From: an uncultured Saprospiraceae bacterium
Lineage (GTDB): Bacteria; Bacteroidota; Bacteroidia; Chitinophagales; Saprospiraceae
Direction of reading: 5' to 3'
DNA: 6,271 bases
Assembly: GCA_937973565.1 (NCBI GenBank)
Contig: CALJKQ010000010.1
Span: 1-6,271 of the forward strand
This document shows, piece after piece, positions 1-5,096 of this stretch. Within the stretch, counting starts at the first letter, position 1; each line of letters opens with the position of its first letter. The notes beneath the pieces are model-generated. The model did no database searches and was not told the origin of the DNA. It worked only from the letters and a program-made list of their open reading frames with translations. The position numbers were made by a program, and so were the translations under genes.

Positions 1-81
1 GTTAAAATTGCATAATCCTATTCCTTAATTCCAACTTAGATCATTTGGTTGTATTTACACTAGCTTGATTATCAGTTTTTT

Positions 82-147
82 GTAATAAGTTCGAAAAAAA
101 TATTAAAATTTTATTTAATATATTTTCCAACTTATTACTTTTTTTTT
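82..147 (+). terminator. Long AT-rich hairpin followed by a T9 tract
   Basis: The 10-base arms GTAATAAGTT (82-91) and AACTTATTAC (129-138) are perfect inverted repeats. Inside them, GAAAA (93-97) pairs with TTTTC (123-127) after one C/C mismatch, and TATTAAA (101-107) pairs with TTTAATA (114-120) around a 6-base loop. The whole segment can therefore fold into one long, slightly interrupted stem. Nine T follow directly (139-147), the layout of an intrinsic terminator for a plus-strand gene ending left of the window. The stem is unusually AT-rich for a terminator and abuts the putative promoter of the regulator gene, so an operator or attenuator role is the main alternative. Confidence 0.5.
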
Positions 148-155
148 GATCTTTG
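148..155 (+). promoter_or_regulatory. Possible -7 box of the ArsR-type regulator gene
   Basis: GATCTTTG matches the Bacteroidota -7 consensus TAnnTTTG except at its first base, and it lies 30 bases before the chosen ATG. No clear TTG is seen at the -33 distance because the upstream DNA is the T-rich end of the hairpin. The call rests on this single box and its position. Confidence 0.35.
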
Positions 156-185
156 CATCAAGGTCAAAAAAATAAGAAACTAATT

Positions 186-494
186 ATGAGGGACACCAAA
201 GTTGTAATTAACAGCCAGAAACTTGATTATTCCTGTGAGCTCATGCGAGCTCTTGCTCACCCCCTAAGGTTGAAGATTTTGACATTTATCGATTCCAATC
301 AGGAAATCAATGTCAACCAAATCTACAATGCCCTTGAGCTGGAACAGTCATTAACATCTCAACACTTAAAAGTGCTTAAACTGGCAGGTGTTGTAAGCGT
401 TGAAAAATCAGGGAAGTTTATGAAATACAGCATCAACTACGAAGTGTTGGAAAAAGCACAAAGGGGTGTTGCTCGTTTCATGGCAGCCATCTAA
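186..494 (+). CDS. ArsR-family winged helix-turn-helix transcriptional regulator
   Basis: This 102-residue protein is about the usual size of a one-domain ArsR/SmtB repressor. Residues 14-38 (YSCELMRALAHPLRLKIL) carry the ALAHPLRLKIL helix typical of the family. A helix at about 42-50 and the recognition helix EQSLTSQHLKVLKLAG (53-68) form the HTH, and VVSVEKSGKFMKYSIN (69-84) is the beta wing. It should bind operator DNA as a dimer in the cytoplasm. The metal-binding ELCVCDL motif of ArsR/SmtB sensors is absent (the equivalent stretch reads VNQIYNALEL) and there is a single Cys (17), so a metal effector is unlikely and the signal is unknown. The frame stays open to a TTG at 153, but that codon overlaps the putative promoter box, so the ATG at 186 was chosen. 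The gene stands alone between a hairpin and a terminator; its target is not evident. Confidence 0.85.
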   Translation: MRDTKVVINSQKLDYSCELMRALAHPLRLKILTFIDSNQEINVNQIYNALELEQSLTSQHLKVLKLAGVVSVEKSGKFMKYSINYEVLEKAQRGVARFMAAI

Positions 495-510
495 AAATAA
501 ATCAACTTTT

Positions 511-538
511 AAACAGCTGTAAGTTATTACGGCTGTTT
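511..538. terminator. Bidirectional intrinsic terminator between the regulator gene and era
   Basis: AAACAGCTGTAA (511-522) and TTACGGCTGTTT (527-538) form a 12-bp stem with one G-U wobble around the 4-base loop GTTA. The A-rich left flank and T-rich right flank supply U-tracts for transcripts in both directions. It lies 17 bases after the regulator stop and about 50 bases after the era stop on the other strand, so it probably ends both converging transcripts. Confidence 0.75.
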
Positions 539-590
539 TATTATTGAATCAAAGTCCCAGCTCAACTCCAGATTTCAATTCAGTTCTTGA

Positions 591-1490
591 TTAATGGTAG
601 CCAAAACCCCTAAGGTTTTGATCGGTATTTCTCCAGTTTTCTTTTACCTGCACATAGAGTTCCAGATGTACCCTCTCATCAAAAAAGGCTTCAATTTCCA
701 GCCTCGACTGCATTCCTAATTTTTTGATGGAACTGCCTTTGTCTCCAATAATAATTGCCTTTTGCGTTTTTCTATCCACAAAAATGGTGGCGTAAATATG
801 AATCATCGGTCCGGTTTTGGAGGTAATGTGTTTGAATTGATCCACGACTACCTCGCAAGAATAAGGCACTTCTTGTTTATACAGTGACAAAATCTGCCCG
901 CGTATGATCTCGCTGACAAAAAACCGTTCCGGTTTATCTGTCCATTGGTCTTTGGGGTAATAAACAGGCCCTTCCGGCAAATAAGACACAATCTTTTGCA
1001 GCAGATTTTCAGTGCCTTGTCCTTCTTTAGCCGAAATCAAAAAGGTCTCTTCAAAAGGAATAGTTTCTTTCCATTTCTCAGCCAAGGCTGCGCTCTTTTC
1101 TTCTTTGTCGAGATCTGTTTTGTTGATAATGAGAAACTTAGGCGTTGATGTGTTTTTCAGATAATGGAGTACTTTTTCATCCTCTTTGTAGCTGTCAAAA
1201 AGATCAGTAACGAATAATATAATATCTGCATCTTCAAAACTCGAAAATGCATACTCATTCATTTTCTTCTGAAGCTCGTAGGAGGGTTGCTCGATAAGTC
1301 CGGGACTGTCTGATAAGACAATCTGGAAATTGTCTTCGCTGATAATGCCTAAAATCCGGTGTCTTGTGGTCTGGGGCTTGGAGTTTACCACCGACAACCT
1401 GTCCTTCATCAACAGGTTGCACAAGGTTGATTTTCCTACATTGGCATGACCCACCACATTGACAAAACCTGAAAAATGAGGATTTACCAT
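591..1490 (-). CDS. era: GTPase Era, 16S rRNA-binding ribosome assembly factor
   Basis: Era is a GTP-dependent RNA chaperone that binds the 3' end of 16S rRNA and helps 30S subunit maturation. This 299-residue protein has the normal family length and both domains. The G domain shows the P-loop GHANVGKS (14-21), the switch-I stretch QTTRHRI (40-46), DSPG (61-64), NKTD (123-126) and SAK (153-155). The C-terminal KH domain carries the RNA-binding loop IIIGDKGSSIKKLG (246-259). The P-loop has His-Ala where many Era proteins have Arg-Pro or Asn-Pro, but all nucleotide-contacting positions are present. The ORF is open much further upstream inside psd, but that extension is a shadow of psd. The ATG at 1490 gives the standard N-terminus and overlaps the psd stop by 7 bases (ATGGTAA). 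It is the last gene of the minus-strand cluster and ends before the bidirectional terminator. Confidence 0.95.
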   Translation of the reverse strand: MVNPHFSGFVNVVGHANVGKSTLCNLLMKDRLSVVNSKPQTTRHRILGIISEDNFQIVLSDSPGLIEQPSYELQKKMNEYAFSSFEDADIILFVTDLFDSYKEDEKVLHYLKNTSTPKFLIINKTDLDKEEKSAALAEKWKETIPFEETFLISAKEGQGTENLLQKIVSYLPEGPVYYPKDQWTDKPERFFVSEIIRGQILSLYKQEVPYSCEVVVDQFKHITSKTGPMIHIYATIFVDRKTQKAIIIGDKGSSIKKLGMQSRLEIEAFFDERVHLELYVQVKENWRNTDQNLRGFGYH

Positions 1491-2128
1491 TTGGCTATAA
1501 CTGTTCGGTTGCCTTCTACCTTGTCGCCAATAGCAACCATTACTTCTGCATTGAGTGGAAGATAAATATCGACCCTTGAACCAAATTTGATGAAACCCAT
1601 CTCTGCTCCTTGTTTGACGTTGTCGCCTTTTTGCGCATAACACACAATCCTTTTAGCCAGTGCACCAGCAATCTGCCTAAGCACAATGGTGCCATGCTGT
1701 GTTTGATAAGCTACGGTTGTTCGTTCATTTTCTGTGGACGCTTTGGGATCCCATGCCGGTAAAAATTTGCCTTCGTGGTGTTCACTATGCAGAATCGTAC
1801 CATCAATGGGATGCCTGTTGACATGCACATTTAAAGGAGACATAAAGATACTCACCATACGGGACTCTGCACCCAAATAACCGGATTCAACGGTGTTTTC
1901 ATTGACTACAATTTTACCATCAGCTGGTGCATAAAGGATGTTGTTGCTTTTTTCTGGAATTTCTCTTTTAGGGTTCCTGAAAAAGGAAAGTAAAAAGACA
2001 TATAAGCCACCTGCTAAAATCAGAACCACATCCGATAAAGCAGGTATGACCATTCGGGTAATGATGCATAAAATCGTGAGGAGTATAAAAGAAATTATCA
2101 GTGTTGGGTATCCTTCCCGGTGTATCAT
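1484..2128 (-). CDS. psd: Phosphatidylserine decarboxylase proenzyme (short, PSD-A type)
   Basis: The enzyme decarboxylates phosphatidylserine to phosphatidylethanolamine at the inner membrane. With the ATG at 2128 the proenzyme has 214 residues, the size of the short family. Two hydrophobic segments at about 8-26 and 34-50 anchor it. Then come the conserved APADGK (68-73) with the catalytic Asp, and NVHVNRHP (100-107) with the conserved His. FGS (182-184) holds the Gly-Ser self-cleavage site that yields the beta chain and an alpha chain starting with a pyruvoyl group from Ser184. The frame stays open to a TTG at 2161, but the ATG is preferred: it begins MIHREG, like family members that start just before the HxEG motif as I recall them, and it overlaps the cdsA TGA as ATGA, the usual sign of translational coupling. 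Its substrate derives from CDP-diacylglycerol made by the gene directly upstream. Confidence 0.93.
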   Translation of the reverse strand: MIHREGYPTLIISFILLTILCIITRMVIPALSDVVLILAGGLYVFLLSFFRNPKREIPEKSNNILYAPADGKIVVNENTVESGYLGAESRMVSIFMSPLNVHVNRHPIDGTILHSEHHEGKFLPAWDPKASTENERTTVAYQTQHGTIVLRQIAGALAKRIVCYAQKGDNVKQGAEMGFIKFGSRVDIYLPLNAEVMVAIGDKVEGNRTVIAKW

Positions 2129-2883
2129 ATAATCAAATGTTTTATCCACAATAATGCGCAAAGGTAAGGTATCACCATGATGAGACTATCAAATCTATCC
2201 AGAAATCCTCCGTGACCGGGTAAAAAACTTCCGGAATCCTTTACTTCAAACGTTCTTTTGATGTAGGATTCAAACAAATCCCCGAGTGTGCCGGTAATCC
2301 ACACCAACAGAGCCGTAAGCAACCAAAATGCGAGCGTCATCTCCTTTTCCAACAGGAATATCAGTGCACCGCCGGCCAGCGTAAAAAGCCCGGCTCCCAG
2401 GGTCCCTTCCCAGGTCTTTTTGGGAGAAACCCTTTCGAAAAGTTTGGTTCTGCCCAATTTTCTACCTACCAGGTAAGCTCCACTATCGCTGATCCAGATT
2501 AATACGAGAGACCATTCCCAGAAGTGTATATCCCACGCAGCATCCCCCGTTACAGATACCGGAAGAATAAGGGCCAGTGCTGGGTACAAAATCATCATTA
2601 CCAATCCAGCTTTTTGGTGGGGCAGGGCAATTTTAAAAAACATGGCTATGATGAAAAATGTATATAAGACAACAGCCAACATAATCACCATGAAGTTAAG
2701 TTGAGTGTATGGGTTGCCTATTAATAAGAGGGCAGAACCCAATATTCCCAGCACAATTGCGACTGTTTTCATCCATTTGGGCTGCCGTGTGATCTGAGCA
2801 TATTCATACATGCCACCGGTCATCACGCTGGCTGTAAGCAAGGTAAACCCCATTTTTCCCATAAGCAGCAGTCCTATGACCAC
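2125..2883 (-). CDS. cdsA: Phosphatidate cytidylyltransferase (CDP-diacylglycerol synthase)
   Basis: CdsA joins CTP and phosphatidic acid to make CDP-diacylglycerol, the precursor of all the main phospholipids. The 252-residue product is a polytopic membrane protein with about seven or eight hydrophobic segments. The family signature is complete at 206-232: SYIKR, then KDSGSFLPGHGGFLDRFD with its Lys-Asp and terminal Asp residues. DSGAYLVGRKLGRTKL (133-148) and SPKKTWEG (153-160) are also family landmarks. The first standard start in the open frame is GTG at 2883, which cuts into the first membrane segment. The coding look continues upstream through LKTALVFGI up to a TGA at 2911-2913, and beyond that TGA the same frame reads MEEVLKT from an ATG at 2934. 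The true start is therefore unsure, and the N-terminus may be broken by a nonsense change. The 3' end overlaps psd by four bases. Confidence 0.9.
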   Translation of the reverse strand: MVIGLLLMGKMGFTLLTASVMTGGMYEYAQITRQPKWMKTVAIVLGILGSALLLIGNPYTQLNFMVIMLAVVLYTFFIIAMFFKIALPHQKAGLVMMILYPALALILPVSVTGDAAWDIHFWEWSLVLIWISDSGAYLVGRKLGRTKLFERVSPKKTWEGTLGAGLFTLAGGALIFLLEKEMTLAFWLLTALLVWITGTLGDLFESYIKRTFEVKDSGSFLPGHGGFLDRFDSLIMVIPYLCALLWIKHLII

Positions 2884-2905
2884 AATGCCAAAAACAAGAG
2901 CTGTT

Positions 2906-3817
2906 TTAAGTCACGTTTTCAATACTTCTTCCATCCTTATACTTTTTTGTAATGTATTGAAACAAAATATAAATCACCGGTAATGTTAATACAACCAGCA
3001 TGACCTGGACCCCGGTTGGTGCAGGTATATCGGCGCTTTCCTCTATGCGTTCCGGATGCAGATAAGCTACCCATACCTGAAATCCGTTATTGATCATGTG
3101 GATAAGTATGGGATAAATTAAGTTTTGGGTGTAATAATAAGAAGCGGCCAATACCCAACCAATGACCAGTTTTGGAAAAAATCCAGCAAACTGTAGGTGA
3201 AAAGCGGCAAAGATAAAAGCACTTGCCAATAGCACTATCCATTGAGACCGGTACCTATTTTGAAGATAGGTCTGAATGATGCCCCTAAAAAACATTTCTT
3301 CCCCAACGCCGGGAATAATGGCTATGATGATGAGGTTGCCCAGCAGTTGCCAGGAATCTTCCATCGTTATGAGTCCTTCCAATGCACGATAACTCGAATC
3401 TTCTGCTTCCGACAACCATTCGGGCAATGGTATTTTGCCTGCCAGGTAGCCTAGTGCTCCTGCAAATGGATAGCATACAAGCAGCAGCATTAACCACGCT
3501 GCCAGTAGCTTTACCTCAAATCCTTTTATCCAGGTGACAATCTTCGGCATATGGATATAACCCAGAATAGCACCTATGGCAAAGCTGCTTAGAATAAAAC
3601 CTACAAAATGGCTCGCTCCGAAGGCCAAACGAATGACCCATCTTTTTTCGGGGTTAGCCAGGAGGTCAACCAGGCTCTGATTGTCATCAATAGGGATTCC
3701 GTTGAGGAAGAGGATGCCCCTCAGGATACCAGCGCCCAAGACAAAACAAATAACAAGGATAAAAAGGCTAATGGGCCATTTGATCCTGCTATTTTTTATT
3801 AATTCCAAAGTTGACAT
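2906..3817 (-). CDS. CPBP (Abi) family intramembrane glutamic metalloprotease
   Basis: This 303-residue integral membrane protein has seven or eight hydrophobic segments. It carries the three motifs of the CPBP/CAAX-protease family (Rce1-like): EEMFFR (173-178) with Glu-Glu and Arg, FAAFH (203-207), and HMINN (240-244), so the active site looks intact. Family members cleave peptides within or next to the membrane; some act in CAAX-type processing, peptide maturation or bacteriocin immunity, but the substrate here cannot be inferred. The frame is open to a GTG at 3844. The ATG at 3817 was chosen because a good promoter box lies at 3824-3831, inside the longer version. It is the first gene of the minus-strand cluster and its stop lies 22 bases before the annotated cdsA start. 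Co-transcription suggests a housekeeping envelope role rather than immunity. Confidence 0.85.
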   Translation of the reverse strand: MSTLELIKNSRIKWPISLFILVICFVLGAGILRGILFLNGIPIDDNQSLVDLLANPEKRWVIRLAFGASHFVGFILSSFAIGAILGYIHMPKIVTWIKGFEVKLLAAWLMLLLVCYPFAGALGYLAGKIPLPEWLSEAEDSSYRALEGLITMEDSWQLLGNLIIIAIIPGVGEEMFFRGIIQTYLQNRYRSQWIVLLASAFIFAAFHLQFAGFFPKLVIGWVLAASYYYTQNLIYPILIHMINNGFQVWVAYLHPERIEESADIPAPTGVQVMLVVLTLPVIYILFQYITKKYKDGRSIENVT

Positions 3818-3823
3818 GTGATG

Positions 3824-3831
3824 CAAAGGTA
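3824..3831 (-). promoter_or_regulatory. Bacteroidota-type -7 box driving the CPBP-cdsA-psd-era cluster
   Basis: On the minus strand TACCTTTG is a perfect match to TAnnTTTG, followed by CATCAC and then the ATG at 3817. No exact TTG is seen at the -33 position (GTT lies 19 bases upstream). Transcription would begin at or within a few bases of the ATG, giving a leaderless or nearly leaderless mRNA. It is the only good promoter candidate before the first gene of the cluster. Confidence 0.6.
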
Positions 3832-3900
3832 GGGATTCTCTCACATTGTTAACTGAAACGGAGAGTTTTGATGAGATAATGATTCGAACCCAATGAACAT

Positions 3901-3922
3901 GGATGCCACAAGGATGCTACAC
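3901..3922. repeat. Short tandem duplication, 2 x 11 bp
   Basis: GGATGCCACAA (3901-3911) is directly followed by GGATGCTACAC (3912-3922), identical at 9 of 11 positions. It sits in the gap between the divergent CPBP and pdxJ genes (3818-4095). The unit is close to one helical turn, so a pair of protein-binding sites is possible, but a chance or slippage duplication is equally likely. Confidence 0.4.
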
Positions 3923-4057
3923 CTATCCTTTTATTTTTCTTACTGTTGTATTTTCATTCTATCTATTCAAAGAGACCCTGAGACAATCATATGAAGTGCT
4001 AAGCATAAATTGTTATCAGCTTTGAATATCTTTATTGTCTGTTACATCCAGATTCAT

Positions 4058-4065
4058 GTTATTTG
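4058..4065 (+). promoter_or_regulatory. Weak candidate promoter for pdxJ
   Basis: GTTATTTG resembles TAnnTTTG at the TTTG half only. A TTG at 4035-4037 lies 20 bases upstream, a fitting distance for the -33 element. The leader to the ATG at 4096 would be about 25 bases and is A-rich without a Shine-Dalgarno sequence. The match is poor and the call tentative. Confidence 0.25.
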
Positions 4066-4095
4066 TGATGGATTATTAAGTGTAAAAAAATTGAT

Positions 4096-4818
4096 ATGTC
4101 AACCAGGCTAAGCGTCAACTTAAATAAAGTAGCTCTTATTAGAAACTCCAGGGGAGGCAACAACCCTGACTTGGTGGCTGTGGCCCGTGATTGCGAACAT
4201 TTTGGAGCAGAAGGAATCACCATCCATCCACGTCCCGACCAGCGACACGCCAGATATGCAGATATCCCTATGTTGAAGGAAGTTGTAAGTACTGAACTCA
4301 ATATAGAAGGTTATCCGTCGGGTGAGTTGCTCAAATGGGTTTATCAATCCCAACCCCACCAGTTTACAATGGTGCCAGATCCACCGGGCGTTTTAACCAG
4401 CAGTGAAGGCTGGGACATCAGACAGCATGGTAGAATGTTGAAAAGCATCATTTCCACCTGCAATGAGCTGGGCATCAGAACTTCTTTATTTATTGAGCCG
4501 GATCCCCTCAGGGTAGAGGAAGCGGCTGAAGTGGGAGCGCACAGAGTTGAATTGTACACAGGCCATTATGCCACTGAGTTCAGTGAAAATCCGGAAAAAG
4601 CTATTTTGCCTTATCTAAAGACAGCTGAAAAAGTGAAAGAAATGGGACTTGAACTCAATGCCGGTCACGACCTGAACCTGGCTAATCTTGCTTACTTCAA
4701 ACTCAATGTTCCAAACCTCGATGAGGTTTCTATTGGTCACGCTTTAATTTGCGATGCACTCTATTTTGGACTGAAAAACACCATTCAGATGTATCTCAAC
4801 CTACTAAAAGAGAAATAA
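4096..4818 (+). CDS. pdxJ: Pyridoxine 5'-phosphate synthase
   Basis: PdxJ condenses 3-amino-2-oxopropyl phosphate with 1-deoxy-D-xylulose 5-phosphate to form pyridoxine 5'-phosphate, the last ring-closing step of the DXP-dependent vitamin B6 pathway in the cytoplasm. The 240-residue TIM-barrel protein has the usual length. Visible landmarks are SVNLNKVALIRNSRGG (6-21), GITIHPRPDQRH (40-51) with His44, Arg46 and His51, NIEGYP (69-74) with Glu71, ELYTGHYA (152-159), NAGHDL (188-193) with His191, and SIGHALICDALYFGL (212-226) for phosphate binding. Asn-Lys at 10-11 replaces the Asp-His of the E. coli enzyme; from memory of Bacteroidota PdxJ sequences this is normal in the phylum. The ATG follows an A-rich leader and gives the standard N-terminus. 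The gene is divergent from the CPBP gene, and no partner such as pdxA is in the window. Confidence 0.96.
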   Translation: MSTRLSVNLNKVALIRNSRGGNNPDLVAVARDCEHFGAEGITIHPRPDQRHARYADIPMLKEVVSTELNIEGYPSGELLKWVYQSQPHQFTMVPDPPGVLTSSEGWDIRQHGRMLKSIISTCNELGIRTSLFIEPDPLRVEEAAEVGAHRVELYTGHYATEFSENPEKAILPYLKTAEKVKEMGLELNAGHDLNLANLAYFKLNVPNLDEVSIGHALICDALYFGLKNTIQMYLNLLKEK

Positions 4819-4849
4819 GAAAAAATCATTATTGTTTCCACAAACGTTA

Positions 4850-4889
4850 TCACAATATTAAATTCTATTTAACACATTGGATATTGTGA
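4850..4889. repeat. 9-bp inverted repeat downstream of pdxJ
   Basis: TCACAATAT (4850-4858) and ATATTGTGA (4881-4889) are perfect inverted copies separated by 22 AT-rich bases. A second, shorter pair, GGAATT (4895-4900) and AATTCC (4912-4917), follows. They could form hairpins in the pdxJ 3' untranslated region or be protein-binding half-sites for the downstream susC gene. The sequence does not decide between these. Confidence 0.45.
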
Positions 4890-4933
4890 ATTTCGGAATT
4901 TAATTTGGTATAATTCCTAATTATTTTTATTTT

Positions 4934-4952
4934 ACCACTGAAAAACAGTGGT
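4934..4952 (+). terminator. Intrinsic terminator after pdxJ
   Basis: ACCACTG (4934-4940) and CAGTGGT (4946-4952) form a perfect 7-bp stem around five A. The T-rich run TTGTGTTATTTTT follows. It is the strongest GC-containing hairpin in the pdxJ-susC gap, lies 116 bases after the pdxJ stop, and separates pdxJ from susC. The left flank is T-rich on the plus strand, so minus-strand termination is unlikely. Confidence 0.65.
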
Positions 4953-4996
4953 TTGTGTTATTTTTATCTGTTTTTTACTATTTATTTAAAATTGTT

Positions 4997-5004
4997 TTAC
5001 TTTG
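4997..5004 (+). promoter_or_regulatory. Candidate -7 box of the susC-like gene
   Basis: TTACTTTG differs from TAnnTTTG at one base and is followed by GCA, as in many Bacteroidota promoters. No TTG is seen at the -33 distance. The implied leader is about 85 bases long and includes a short palindrome at 5021-5035. Confidence 0.35.
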
Positions 5005-5020
5005 CAGGCAGCGAAATGTC

Positions 5021-5035
5021 TTAACAATCTGTTAA
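5021..5035. promoter_or_regulatory. Palindrome TTAACA-ATC-TGTTAA in the susC leader
   Basis: Two perfect 6-base inverted arms flank a 3-base centre, some 17 bases after the candidate -7 box and about 60 bases before the susC ATG. The size and symmetry suit a dimeric repressor or regulator site, or a weak mRNA hairpin. No regulator gene lies beside it, so the binding partner is unknown. Confidence 0.35.
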
Positions 5036-5096
5036 TATTTCTATGACTACTAACGAAACAAAATCTAATTTTTTAACTAACTAAATCAATATTAGT

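Noticed and set aside
153..185. TTG start giving the regulator 11 extra residues
   Set aside because: The TTG is part of the putative -7 promoter box, and the extra residues (HQGQKNKKLI) are not typical of the family.
1491..1643. N-terminal extension of era upstream of ATG 1490
   Set aside because: The 51 extra codons lie inside psd, are read out of its frame, and are Arg/Gln/Ser-rich without family similarity.
3875..3960. A tRNA gene on the minus strand
   Set aside because: GGGTTCGAATC resembles a T-loop, but neither the T-stem, acceptor stem nor anticodon stem can be paired.
4026..4033. TATCTTTA as an alternative pdxJ promoter box
   Set aside because: It lacks the final G of TAnnTTTG and has no TTG at the right upstream distance; the evidence is too weak to call.
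4059..4559. Minus-strand ORFs opposite pdxJ
   Set aside because: They are antisense shadows of pdxJ, which has complete catalytic motifs; their translations show no recognisable domain.
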